This document shows, piece after piece, positions 19,564 to 46,782 of a stretch of 64,000 nt of DNA. The DNA is taken from positions 4,574,650 through 4,638,649 of the forward strand of contig OZ025267.1 in NCBI GenBank assembly GCA_964019165.1, written 5' to 3'. This stretch comes from Mastigias papua (taxonomy: Eukaryota > Cnidaria > Scyphozoa > Rhizostomeae > Mastigiidae). Made by a program: the position numbers and the translations under genes. How positions within the stretch are numbered: position 1 is the stretch's first letter; the number at the start of each line of letters is the position of its first letter. Below the pieces are notes generated by a model that saw only the letters and a list, made by a program, of their open reading frames with translations, did no database searches and was not told the origin of the DNA.

Positions 19564-22235
19564 AGGCTTTTGACCACACTTGGATATTACGCAATCTCTT
19601 AAGTTGGAGCTTTCACCTTCAAGTTTTCAACGTTATCCCTAGATTTGGCATATTTCATATATTCGTTTTGACATGTTAAAAAGCCTTGTTATCATTTAAG
19701 GAGCATTTTCATTTTTCTCATTACTTTTGATGACTTGTCATGAGAGTTTACTTACGTTGAATTAGCACTGTCTGTGTCAGAACGCAAACAACAGAATGCT
19801 GTAATGGAATATTCACCTTTCATTTAGTCTACTTGCATACCTTGCTGGAGTAAAGACTTTCAAGATATTTACGAACACATATCCCTTCAGGTTTGAGCCC
19901 AGAGTTGCGATGAAAAGTACCAACTTCAAAATGATTATATGCATTTTTGTCATAAATTTTAACACATTATGTCTTACAGAAATTACCAGCATATATATTA
20001 ACAATAATTTAGTTCAATAGCGGCTATGAAGCAATTCATACTTAGCGGTAAGCAAGGACGTCACGAAACGTTTGGTTGCCGGAGAGGCGAAGCAACATTT
20101 TGGTTGGGGGGGGGGGCTCGATTGGACGGATTAAAATTGCAGGAGTATAGAGGGTGCTAAAATGGATACTAAGTACAGTTGCTATGAAAATTGAAGGGGC
20201 TACAGCTCCCTAGCACCTCCCAGCTCCGGTACGCATGGGTTGGGATGCGTAGCCTTGAATTCTGCAAAAGGTACATTATTTTAACGATACAGTAACCTAA
20301 GTTTACCTGAACTTTCCCACTCTGAAAATAGTTGGGGTGTGACACCCCACATCCCTAGAACCTACGTCCTTGGATGTAAGGAATGTTGTCAGAAAATGTG
20401 AGAAAGAAGTGCAATACTGAGGACTGAACCAGAAAGAAGAGCCTAAATTGCGTAGAAACGACCAAATTGTGGAGTCGCAAATGAGAACTGAGGGTTAGTA
20501 ATTGGGTAAAGTGCAAAAGCAGTGCACAAATGAAAATTCATCCGGGCGGCTACACTGTTGGTATGCTTTTGATATTCAAATTAAAATCTGTCTTATATAA
20601 CGCTGACCCATTGCTTGCTAATGAAAACTGTTGATAGTAGAAATGCTTCAACCTTGACAAATTCAATACAAACACATTTCCATGTTGTAAAGCTATGATT
20701 TACTAAGTATTTGTGAGATAGGTTGATGCTGCTGAGATTCGTATGAGACGACGAAAAACCAAACAGTAAAGTTTCTCAATGGAAATCTGAGATGTACTAT
20801 GCCTCAACTAACTTATGTCCTATCAGCTAATACAAATACTTTTGGACAAAATACATGCGTCTTATAGCATAAAGAATAGAACTAAATGATATTTACGTAT
20901 GCCTAACATTCATGGAAGCTATAAAGGTTCTGTTGGCTCATTTGCATTCGAGCCCCCGACGTACCTCACGAACAGCTAATACGAATGGGCACTCCTCAGT
21001 CTTTTGCAAGCACTGAGAGTCCAAATATCTAATACCAAAGCAATACACAATGCAACAAGACGGCACTCGTCAGTCTTTCTCAAGCACTGAGAATCCAAAA
21101 TATCTAATAACAAAATATGAGACATCTAAATAAGATATCAGTACTTCTACAAGCTACTAAATATCTGTCCAAATCTTCCAAACTATAGCCCCAATCTGAC
21201 AATTATAAATTAGCAGTACTACAGTACTCAAAGGGGAGTTTCATCTCTGGGTAATATCCTATCCAAGGAAGAGAGTATCAGCTGCCTAGGATTGTAGTGA
21301 AAAAGCATATTATTGTTAAATTCTTATTCTGAAAATATCATGCTCAAAGTACTGCACCTTCACGTGAAAACACGGAGTGCAGAGTTATTCCTGATATCAG
21401 TGCATTTATCTAAATTGATGCATGCAGACAATACATTTTGCATGATTCCTTGATTGAATAGAAAATGTTAATTGATGAGACTCCATTCTGATTCCTCTAC
21501 TCTCTGGTTTTACTAGTGTCCCCACTAAAGAATATTTGAAAATTTCCCACCGAAAATATTTTTATTCGTACCCCCTTCCAGTAATATTTCAAAATGCTAG
21601 TTTCCGGGGCATGGCCATGGAATTAAAAAGCAAATTTTCCAATTCCCATCTATACCTGCACCATGTACCATTCTCTATAAAACCTTCTCGAACTTCCACC
21701 CCCGCCCCACAATTGGAAATTAGATAGTATAGTTTAACATTCGGTTTCCTCAACAAAGACTGTCTTTGACCCTCGTTATGAAAGCAGTTCCTTCCAGGAG
21801 TGCCTTTAAACTTTGACAAAGAGCCATTGATGGAGAAAGTACGCAGAGGCTTATCATTATGGCTTGCTATTTACTGTCCGAAGAAGTAACGCACGAGGAT
21901 TCGCCATTACTCACGACTTGAGAGTAACGTTTTGCTCCTCCTCTGGGCAACAACATGGCTCCTTACCATTCCAGTCAAACTTTTAATGCAAGGTTACAAT
22001 GTCAACATCACCGAATAAAGTAGAAAACTTTGCGGCAGTCAGCACACACTTTGATTCGCTTTCATGATCTCAGCGTACATCAACGCTAATACGGATTGGT
22101 TGATTCCGTCTAGTTACCCTTTAACCAAAATTGGATATATCACTTGACTTTAGTAGTTTAGATTATGGGTATACCATCACAGTTTCTGACCTCCTATCCA
22201 TGTTCATGACCTCATAACCTCGTGTCCATGTAGAC
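19564..22235. other. Intergenic sequence after AGAT copy A
   Basis: No supported exons. It holds the possible MITE at 20053. A paired short direct repeat (CACTCnTCAGTCTTTnnCAA) lies at about 20990 and 21066. Confidence 0.45.
20053..20376 (+). mobile_element. Possible MITE with CAAGGACGT ends
   Basis: Short inverted ends (GCAAGGACGT at the left, TACGTCCTTG at the right) enclose about 320 bp with G-rich tracts between AGAT copies A and B. Termini are short, so the call is tentative. Confidence 0.35.
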
Positions 22236-22570
22236 AAAATCCTGAACCTACGCGAAGTCTAATACTACATCCTGCGCAGCGCTCTCACCCTAAGTGTGAT
22301 GCCCCGCAGCGTCCAAACCCAAAATTCTGAACATACGAGACGTCTAAACCTAAGTTTTTGTTGCTAGGTAACCCACACCCTAATTTCTGAGCCAAAAGAC
22401 TACCGATGGAATATTAAATCCTAACCCTGATTTCTGAATTAATGGAATATTTAACCCTAATCCTCATTCCTGAGCCAATACGAGGTCTAACCCTAAGTTC
22501 TGAACCAATAGAATATCTAGCCCTAAATTCTGAACCTATGCGAAGGTTTAACCCTCAAAGGGTTAATGAA
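22236..22570 (+). repeat. Degenerate minisatellite with CCCTAA motif
   Basis: Roughly nine irregular units of about 30-40 bp share TAACCCTAATTTCTGAACC and AATAGAATATCTA blocks. Units vary in length. It is not a pure telomere repeat. Confidence 0.6.
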
Positions 22571-22604
22571 TATTACCAAAGTTTCTCAGCAGTAATATAT
22601 TGGA

Positions 22605-22697
22605 AATAAACCTTAGAAAAACGACTATTAATTTAGCAATCGAAACATGTTTTACAAATTGACATCAATTGTCGTTTTTCTAAGGTTTATTTCTAAT
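22605..22697. repeat. Inverted repeat of about 20-bp arms
   Basis: ATAAACCTTAGAAAAACGAC and its exact complement bracket about 45 bp. It sits inside the CCCTAA-rich minisatellite region and may be a small MITE. Confidence 0.6.
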
Positions 22698-22794
22698 TAA
22701 TGAATATATAATGAATATATGTAATGTGGTAACTAAAAAGGGTGTAGATTAAGGTATATAATAATTACTACGTAGTAAACAGAATAAGTACGAG

Positions 22795-23095
22795 GCCATT
22801 AACCCTAAAAACAGGCATGCTTCTGCGTGAGAATTAACCCCAATTCAAATAGGTAATGTAACCTTAGCAAAACAAGCTTCTGCTGCGCATCATCCAATAC
22901 TAGTTTTTGCTCCTGCCTGTTATGTAACCCTAATTGTTGCTCCTCCTCAATAGTTAACCTTAATATTACTCCTATGAGACACTTTTCAGTCAGGTTTTGT
23001 TCCTAGTCAACAACTGACCCATCTCAACATCTACCCCAACCCTAATTCTCCTATGCAATAACTCATTTGATCCTAGTTCCTAAGCAGTAACTAAC
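22795..23095 (+). repeat. Second degenerate CCCTAA-containing repeat
   Basis: Irregular units of the type TAACCCTAATTGTTGCTCCT alternate with diverged forms. Continues the theme of the array at 22236 after the inverted repeat at 22605. Confidence 0.45.
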
Positions 23096-23230
23096 TTTTC
23101 AAGCCTTCGCCTCACTTTTTTGAGATTTCAAATCTTTCGTCTCAATGGATTTGAGATTTCAAGTCTTCGTCTCAATTTTTTGAAATTTCAAATCTTTCGT
23201 CTCAATATTTTTGAGATTTCAAATCGTTCA
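23096..23230 (+). repeat. Tandem repeat, about 31-bp unit, four copies
   Basis: Units contain GAGATTTCAAATCTTTCGTC followed by TCAATTTTTT-like sequence, repeated about four times with substitutions. Confidence 0.75.
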
Positions 23231-23869
23231 TAAATGTAATATATCATGTGCAGGTAAATGAAAGGTGAATGGTAGTAGCGTTAGACTCGCGTTGCCTTTT
23301 TGTTCAGTTGCGATAGCTGCTTTTATCTGAAAGAAGAAAGCATGCACACACAAACACACACACACACCGCGCGCGCGCGTGCACATATTCAAAATATTTC
23401 TAAAACACACATGCCACAACAGAAGCATATTTCTTTGAGAATCTACTAAAAAGTAATCGGTCCTATAAGGTGTGTGTGATAAGGTGAATGAGAACTGTTT
23501 TCATCGTCATGCATTACCGTAGGCTACATCATACTGATTCAAGGTGCTACGACCATGTGACCCCTGTCATTGTGAGAGGAAGAAAACAAATGTAAACTTA
23601 CATGTAACCATGGCCTTTCGACATCAACACTTATGTTGTAGCCAGAGGTAACAAGGAGTATAGAATCTGTCATGGTGGAAATTATACCCATGTGGCCCAT
23701 TATGGTGGAAGAAGTTTTGTTGTGATACCCAACGGAGTAATTAATGCACATGTCTGATCATAACATGATCACATGAAAATATATTTCAATTTTTCATTGG
23801 TTAATTCGAATTGATCAACAGCAGAAGTTATGTAGCGCTACTAGATATCTTGTAATTTAACGCATTTAG

Positions 23870-25044
23870 ATGTAAGTGACGAAGAGGTACTGAACTATAC
23901 TTCGAAAGTAATGGCCACGATAGATATCTTGAAATGTCTGGTTACAAGATATCAACTTTGTCTACAAAATTATGGTACACGTCAACAGCATGCAAATGTA
24001 GGTTTCATTTCATTTTCCCCGTTTACATCTTTTTCAGTAAGGTAGACTGGCTTAAAAATTGATGTTGTTCTTTTCGTTTTTTAGATTGACCGCTCAATGC
24101 ATACTGTTGGCGCAATATTAACGTTTGTACAAGGTTTTAGAGATCGTGTGAGCCAACCTCGTGATACTCGATTAACTGAAATATTTGATGTCATCTATCA
24201 ATGCAATAGAGATTTGCATATAATCAACCATAATTACATATTTATCCATCTCCGTTACATACTATCAAATGCCATTCCTTCTGGAACACAATGCACATTT
24301 CATTTTAGATGACACCACACGTCTACCTACTCGCCATAACCCTCCAGATGGATACCTACCATATCTTGAACCACCACTACCCCTGCAACCATTATAATCA
24401 ACCACCCCACCACCACCATCTCATCCACTTCTACAATTTTCAACCCCTCAACCACCACTTTCAGGATCTCAGCCACCTTCACCACCTCCACCAGATATGT
24501 CATTTTCATCCTCACCACCACTATCTCCTGTTGTGTTGGTAGAAGAATTAAACGACGGGTATTGCGAGATTGGCTCTCCCAATTCCTTGTTGGTGAATGG
24601 ACTTTCTAGCCCATCACTATTCACCGATGATGATGATAATGACGATGTTGACGATGATGAAGATGATGGTGATGAGCCAAGCAGGAGCATTCTACAACAA
24701 GATGTGATGGAGGATGAAGAGCCAGAGGACTACGGCTCTCAATATGAGGGTCGTGATTTTGACATAAGACATCTTTCAAAATATAGAATTATAAATTAGT
24801 TTTTGAATTAGTTTTCTATTAAGTTTTGAGTACGTGTTTGTGTGTGTGTGTATTTTTGAAATATTGCGTGCTAATAATTTGTCTAGTCTATCTCTCTCTC
24901 TCTACCTCTCTCTCTCTCTTTCTTACAGATATTATCGCACATGATCACCATGATCACACAGCTTTTTTAAAAGCTAGATGTTCGCACATGCCAAGAGATG
25001 AAGACAACAGCTTTTTCAAAGCTACCCCAACATATACCAACTAA
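23870..25044 (+). CDS. Unidentified multi-exon gene, Pro-rich and acidic C-terminal part
   Basis: Exon-like blocks between AGAT copies A and B. 23870-23997 (acceptor TTTAG, donor GTAGGT) and 24085 to about 24190 join in phase and encode an alpha-helical, neutral segment (for example TIDILKCLVTRYQLCLQNYG, then MHTVGAILTFVQGFRDRVSQ). A third block starts after an acceptor at 24309 (PPDGYLPYLEPPLPLQPL, then an in-frame TAA). A further open frame to 24799 is Pro-rich, then Asp/Glu-rich (FTDDDDNDDVDDDEDDGDEP), ending RHLSKYRIIN. A last block, 24929-25044, follows a strong CT-rich acceptor, and AATAAA lies at 25196-25201. The in-frame stop and unclear middle junctions mean I cannot give one intact protein; it may be a decayed gene, a domesticated element or several splice forms. 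I do not recognise the family. Confidence 0.35.
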
Positions 25045-25774
25045 TCTCTCATTCTCGCACACGAAAATTGCTTGTAGAGTTGCATAGATGGTAAAACTAA
25101 ACGTAGGGGTAGGGCCTATAACTCCACAAACAAATTACTTATTGGTTCTATTCCTAAGGTTTGCTTAATTATCATTATTATTATTTTAATGACAAAATAA
25201 AAATTGGTTGTATTGTATATAACCGAGGTTTTTTTTCATAAGTATTTAAAGTGATCATACCATTGGTATAGTGCTAACCACTATGCTATTGGTATGATCA
25301 ATTAATATTGGTATGTATTAATATTGCTATTGGTATGCCTTTTGTCTTTTCATACATAAACTATTGCTGGCTTAGCAAAACAACAATAGGGTTGAGCCTA
25401 TGCTAGGTTCAAAATTGGGGATGAATATCCTACTGGTTTAAAATCCAGGGCTAATATTCATATGTATATTCTGATTAGCTTATACACACAATTTCACGAT
25501 TACATATATTACATGGCAAAGTGAATTTTTCGCATTCTTCAATAGAGACCTATCTATATGTAGCTTTTGCAAAAGCTGAAAACGAAGAATTACGTTACAA
25601 AACAAAATAATGATGTACTCTTTTCAACAATAAAGGCGTTCATTACTTTCATTGGACAGGTGAAACAATGGTATGTCTTACATTGAGAATAGGTTTTATG
25701 TCAGGTATAACTACTTCACGCAACCGTTAAATTGCTTTACAAATATAGAATGTTCCTTAAAAGGATCGTTGTGA

Positions 25775-26005
25775 GACCAAGCAACCAATCTGATTAGCTG
25801 GACCACGTGACATTCTTGTACTTATAGCAAGTTGAGGTGAACAACTCATGCAGTCACACCTTGAGTGGGAAAGAAGACAAATCGCTCAAGGAAGAGGGAA
25901 TGAGAGTTTACATGCTTCATAAGACCAGAGGAGTTAAGTCGATGGTATTTTCATTTCCACATAGTAATCACTCAAAAGCGAACTAGTTGCAGAAGCTTTG
26001 CAACA
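25775..26005 (+). promoter_or_regulatory. AGAT copy B promoter with CCAAT and CACGTG motifs
   Basis: Nearly identical to the copy A promoter block, with a CCAAT box just upstream of a CACGTG E-box at 25804-25809. The homology with copy A extends at least 250 bp further upstream, so B was duplicated with its own promoter and is probably transcribed independently. Confidence 0.5.
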
Positions 26006-35730
<9,725 letters not shown>

Positions 35731-36189
35731 AGGCGTTTGATCACAATTTGATATTATGCAAGCTCTCGAATCGCACTTTGCACTGGACAAGTTTTCAAAG
35801 TCATTGTCCATGTATAACCAACGTTAAATAACGACTATATGATATGATATGATATGATATGACGCATTCATATATCTGGTTCTGTTTGCAGAAAACCTTA
35901 TAGCTTAGGGAAAAAGTTTACTCAATGATAATAACTGACCTATATTCAGTCAAACTTGAGTATTTCTTAACAGTATTGCTCACAGTCTTGCAACTTTAAA
36001 CATTGTCCACTTGAAAAATATGAAGCGAGGTGAATATATAAACTGCTATTTTGCATCATTGTAGATAGCTATAAAGTTCTAAAGTAAACCATCCAAGGGT
36101 CAAAATTCGTCATACATTGGACAAATATTGCAAATATCTGCTCGCGTTGACTTTGCATTGCTTTTGAAAGAACACAATTAACAAAAATT

Positions 36190-36430
36190 TAAGATGGAAC
36201 AACCACCGTTCACTTTGATTCTTTGCATACGCTGCAGTACTGAAGCTATTCCAGGTCAAAATCTGTTGGTGAAGTTTGAACCCATTCCTCAATGCTACAG
36301 TCATTTGCAACCCTCCCACAAATCGTCCTTTATTCCAAGAACTTGCAAACTATGGAACGTCTTAATTTCCTCTTCCTTCCAAGAATACTAAATTTGTCGT
36401 CTATCAAATCTAAAATCAATTAACCGGAGC
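36190..36430 (+). mobile_element. LINE 3'-terminal ORF fragment
   Basis: The translation (SSFIPRTCKLWNVLISSSF) matches the conserved terminal segment of non-LTR retrotransposon ORF2 proteins (S.FPRT..LWNSLP). It lies between AGAT copy B and the 3' end of the cyclin gene. Confidence 0.55.
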
Positions 36431-37061
36431 ATATATCCTTGTATACTTAAACTTTCTCTTTCTTCCTTTACTGCTGGTTTTGCTATAGGTCTCAGGGCCT
36501 CTCCCAACACAACTTACTAAAAAACAAAAAGTCAGCTACATTGTTTGGGACCACCTAGCACAATTGACTCATATAAGACAAGATCACGCTAAACCATGTG
36601 GGTTCTTATGAATTCAAATCTCCAATACATGCATAAAGCTCATCCATGAATAACGAGGAACACCATCTAAGAAGTAATCGTGCAAATTATGTCATAACTG
36701 TCGAGGAGGGTACACACTGGAGAAATTCGAACAATTTATGTCTTTTGTTTACAATCATGTTATTCAATAGCTGTTGCAGAATAGTCCATACATAACTGAA
36801 AAGAATATTGATGTCGAATCTAACAAACTTTAGCACCATTACATACAATTATCTTTTTGAGTTATTACTACTTTTGAAATTTTTTTGACAATATTTTCGT
36901 CTAGCTGGTAATTTTACCTAAATTCACGACACATCCAGTTATCACTGTATACAATTGAACAAGAAGAAAAATGTTTACCAATGAAATCCATGCGAAACAA
37001 AAGACAAAATGGATCACGTCACATATTCGGTCACGTCATTCAATGAAACCAACCAATCACT

Positions 37062-43048
<5,987 letters not shown>

Positions 43049-45068
43049 AGTTACTGGCTCGATTCATCCCTTGTCACAACCGAGTTTAGTGGGATGTTTC
43101 ACCTCACTCTCTTCTCGGTGTCTCCTTTCCACAAAGGTAAGTTTAGAAAGGCCGAAATCTTGCATTGCGAACAACTCGAAACTTCCTTAGCCTCGTTATG
43201 AGGAATCAGCTGGTTCATTGCGCTGGTGTTCATTTCCCTTTTCATGCTCTTTAAAAAGAATCTATTGACCTTCTACTACTTGTGACAAAGGAACTGTCAA
43301 TTTCGACTATCTTTGCCGCTGCAAACAATCGAGAATTAGAAAGGCAAATTCATATACATTGTATGTGACAATTGTGATAAAATGTCGTCAAAAGAAGTCA
43401 AAGAATAGGGAACTTTTAGAACTAGGACTTATTCTAAGTTCCTTATTAAAAACGTGTACGAAAACAGTGCGCTGTCCTTCAGTAAATCACATTGCATATA
43501 TCCGACCATTGATTATGATCGACGATGATCGACGACGATCGACAATTAACCAAAACTTTGCTCCTAGCGATATATGAGAACCAAAGTTGGCAATTGTCTT
43601 GTAGTTCTAGGCAGAGATCTTGAAAAAGACTTTCTAGATAATAACATATAATACGAAGCTATTTCTCGCGAGAACATTGCAAACCATAGTTTGTTCTTTA
43701 TTACGTAGTTATTTTCAAAAAAACATAGATTAGTGGAGGTGCTTTAGAAAAGCCTGCCTTTAGGGTGCCAATTTCCCGAAACTTCACAATTCAACCAGAC
43801 AAGTCAAAAGGAAACAACAGTCTGGGACACTTTGCACTTGTTGTATTCTGTAATACTCTTTTTCATCCCCTTCCTCCTCTCAAACAGTGTTCGTTTATGG
43901 GAGAAGTACATGTGATAATGGGAAAATTTAACCTTCAAAGTGTATGCCAACTTCATATATCCCATAGACGAATCAAGTTGTTCAAGGGGGGAAGGGAAGC
44001 GCGTCTATTCAACATTGCTCAAGGGGGGAAGGGAAGCGCGCTTATGTTGCAACGATAACCAAATGTTGAGGAATGTGGTTTCATACTAATTTTTGCAAGT
44101 GTCCCGAGGACTTTCGTGAGTATTGTAGTAGTGCAAAAAAACGTTATATTTGGTACTTGCTTCTGATTTGAATTAAAATTCTTCAGGCACTGTAGCCATG
44201 TCAATCTAAGGATTGATTTACAATGGAAATTCTTCTAAATTTCCTAGAGCATTTTCCACTTGTGGTGAAAACCACTCTAAAATGTGCATTTATTGTGCAT
44301 TTACTGTCTCAAACGAACTTGCTCCCTTCGTTGCAAACATTTATTTTTAAATTTCTAACCTATCCTTGCCTTTGAAAGCTTACAGTAAAGTTGTTTGCTA
44401 CGTCGAAATCGTTTGCCACAAAATCTGAAGAGGCTGATATTGAAACGTGAAATGGTGCAATCGTGCACTCACTGGATCCTTTAAGGAATTCTCACCAGTG
44501 GGGAATTGACACTATGGAACGTCGCAACTGGGGACATGGATCGAACTACGTGGCTGTTGTGTAGTGCACAAAACAAATAGACATCGATTGAAAGCAATAA
44601 GACGAAGAGAGAAAAAGAATTCAACACAGGGGCATTGTACAGAGATTATATAAAGTTAATTTTCAAAACAACTTTTTGAACATGGGCATTTGCTAGTAGG
44701 GAACTATATATCCACTAGTGGGGAATTTTAAGGTCATAGTGGGGAATTTGTCCACTACTTTGTATGCTAAAAGACCAAGTGCGTGCACCTTAAGAGAAAC
44801 ATCGTGCTTTTGCTTCTAGCTTCAAAACGCTTCTACTCTCACAGTCAATGCATATAAATACGCAAAGGAAATAAAGAACCGAAGTAAAATAAAAATAGAT
44901 AGAAGCTCACAGAGTTGACAGAACATGAATGATTGTACTGCATGTACAGTCACTTAAATGCTCCTAGCAAAAATACAAATACTTCTTTTAAAATAAAATT
45001 AATTGAATAGGTTACTAAATAGACAACGTTTTTGCTATATATTTATATCTTCACTATGGGTAGTCTAC

Positions 45069-45069
<1 letters not shown>
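43049..45069. other. Intergenic sequence upstream of the cyclin gene
   Basis: Should contain the cyclin promoter and 5' UTR. No clear TATA box. The block at 44470-44760 has several AGTGGGGAATT repeats and looks like an old element. Confidence 0.45.
43983..44040 (+). repeat. Two-copy direct repeat upstream of the cyclin gene
   Basis: CAAGGGGGGAAGGGAAGCGC occurs at 43983 and again at 44020, a 37-bp spacing, about 0.9 kb upstream of the cyclin start codon. Function unknown. Confidence 0.7.
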
Positions 45070-45163
<94 letters not shown>

Positions 45164-45180
45164 GTATATATATTTATGTA
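45070..45180. repeat. (TA)n upstream of the hammerhead-like motif
   Basis: TA tract with minor TTTA/TGTA interruptions, ending directly at the motif at 45184. Confidence 0.95.
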
Positions 45181-45183
45181 TAC

Positions 45184-45225
45184 ATTTTCCTGACGATGAC
45201 CAGGCGGTCGAAACGAGTCGAGAAT
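45184..45225 (+). ncRNA. Hammerhead-ribozyme-like fold
   Basis: Stem I: 45184-45189 pairs with 45220-45225 (six pairs, one G-U). Core CTGACGA at 45190-45196. Stem II: GACC 45198-45201 with GGTC 45206-45209 and an AGGC loop. GAAA at 45210-45213, a minimal stem III (AC/GT), and a GTC cleavage triplet ending at 45219. One extra T (45197) before stem II departs from the consensus. Such minimal hammerheads are known in Penelope-like elements and retrozymes; activity is not shown. Confidence 0.4.
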
Positions 45226-45270
45226 TAAAGATCGAAACAACATTACTCCAAGTCATCTTTTCTTGTGCAC

Positions 45271-45275
<5 letters not shown>

Positions 45276-45333
<58 letters not shown>
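45276..45333. repeat. (TA)n downstream of the hammerhead-like motif
   Basis: Second TA tract, 50 bp after the motif, so the motif is framed by TA arrays on both sides. Confidence 0.95.
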
Positions 45334-45336
<3 letters not shown>

Positions 45337-45339
45337 CAG

Positions 45340-46330
45340 TCCCTTAATTCTGTATAAACTCTCAAGAAGGCTTTGTATACATATAATAATTGTAAACCAC
45401 TGTAACATTTTTAAAAAAGAAACTCGATTATAGGGAAATACACGATATTTGACTAAGAAAATGGTCTAAAGGAAAGCAATTATCTGCTGCTCAAAAAGTC
45501 AAGACACATCAGTACTGGATTTCTGAGACCTAAGAAAGTTGGTAAGTTGATACATACCAAAAATTCTAATTTTTACTTCAGCCTAACATCTACGTTGCTT
45601 AATTTGCATAGATCTCATATGAATATAAAAGTGTTTGTGTACTGCCTGTCGGTCTATTTTACACTGCAGTGTTACACAATTTAGAATGTCCTCGCTAAGC
45701 GAATCTTAAGAAGTGTTAATACTGAAATCATGAAAAAGCTAAGAAACTTTTAGTACTGAGTGAAAAATTTCTTATATAAAAAACGTGCACCAGCTTAAAA
45801 TCAGCTATCATGGATACAAGAAACAGCTAAAATGTTCACAAAAGCTAATATCACTAGATTTTTAATATCTACAAACTACAAGACTTGCACCTTAATTTGT
45901 CGACACAAAACGAACCCCATGCTCACTAAGATGGGATGTGTTTTACCTAAAACTTTGATGTGCATCCAATACGTTGCCTACCATAAAGGAGAATGTAATC
46001 AACACATTTTACTATAAGGAACCCACATGTAGAAGGCAAGGCAAAAGAATTTATGGAGCTCGTTCTACTAAAGACAAAGAAACTAAGGAACTTTTCAATT
46101 TGGAATACTTTCATCATCGTAAAAAAAATGAGAGCTACGTGTCCAGCTCCATGCACCTGAATGTGCAGATAAAAGTAACAAACTTAAAGGGAAGTTTCAG
46201 TACTGAAATGTGGTCAAAGGAGGTCCAAAATAAGAAACTTCACGAATTACACCTTGAACTAGGTTCCTCATAAACAAAGGATGTAGTCAGATCTTTCATC
46301 CTCGTTTGTAGAATTCATACACCTATCTAC
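45340..46330. repeat. Dispersed repeat rich in TTAAGAAAC motifs
   Basis: Shares blocks with 60710-61740: an AATGTGG...CCAA..TAAGAAAC segment, then a CTAGGTTnCTnATAAAC segment and a following TGTAGT-AGA segment. Non-coding in both places. Confidence 0.4.
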
Positions 46331-46331
46331 A

Positions 46332-46595
46332 TTATTTTATTAAAAACTCAATAGGTGCCTGGGTCAAAAGAGAAGCGCTGTCTTCTAATATAACCAAATG
46401 GCGGTTGGCTTTGAGTACTGTAAAAGTGCCCAGAGAATAAGTGGCAATAACTCTCACATGCGATTGTGTGTTTAGCACACGAGTTACATTTTGAATTTCA
46501 CTTTTGAAGCACGGGCTTCCAGCACTCTCCCAAGCAAAGCTCATTGAAACGGGCACAGAACTTGCTACAAAACTTAATATCGTCCTCGATCTCAA
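46332..46595 (-). other. Unassigned 87-codon open frame downstream of the TNF receptor
   Basis: Open frame on the receptor strand, 190 bp beyond its stop codon, ending at a TAA next to an AATAAA. The composition is protein-like (SFAWESAGSPCFKSEIQNVT, then a hydrophobic strand YSLGTFTVL). The Trp..Gly..Cys spacing faintly recalls a GPCR-proteolysis-site motif, but the canonical second cysteine pair is missing. No ATG or clear acceptor defines its start. It may be an alternative 3' exon, the end of another gene, or chance. Confidence 0.2.
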
Positions 46596-46782
46596 ATCGA
46601 GGTAAATGCATATAAAGTCAATAAATCACCTAGAAAGCTCCCTACTGATTTAATGGCTTCCAAAACACGCCAATCCTGCCGGTTCACATTTGGTCCATAT
46701 CTGAAAAAGGCCCTAATATGAGATGCGGCGCTAAGGCTATTGAACAGTCTTTGATATTTACAACATTGTGGAACAGAAAAAT

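Noticed and set aside
22236..22570. Interstitial telomere proper
   Set aside because: CCCTAA occurs once per 30-40 bp rather than in tandem; I list it as a degenerate minisatellite only.
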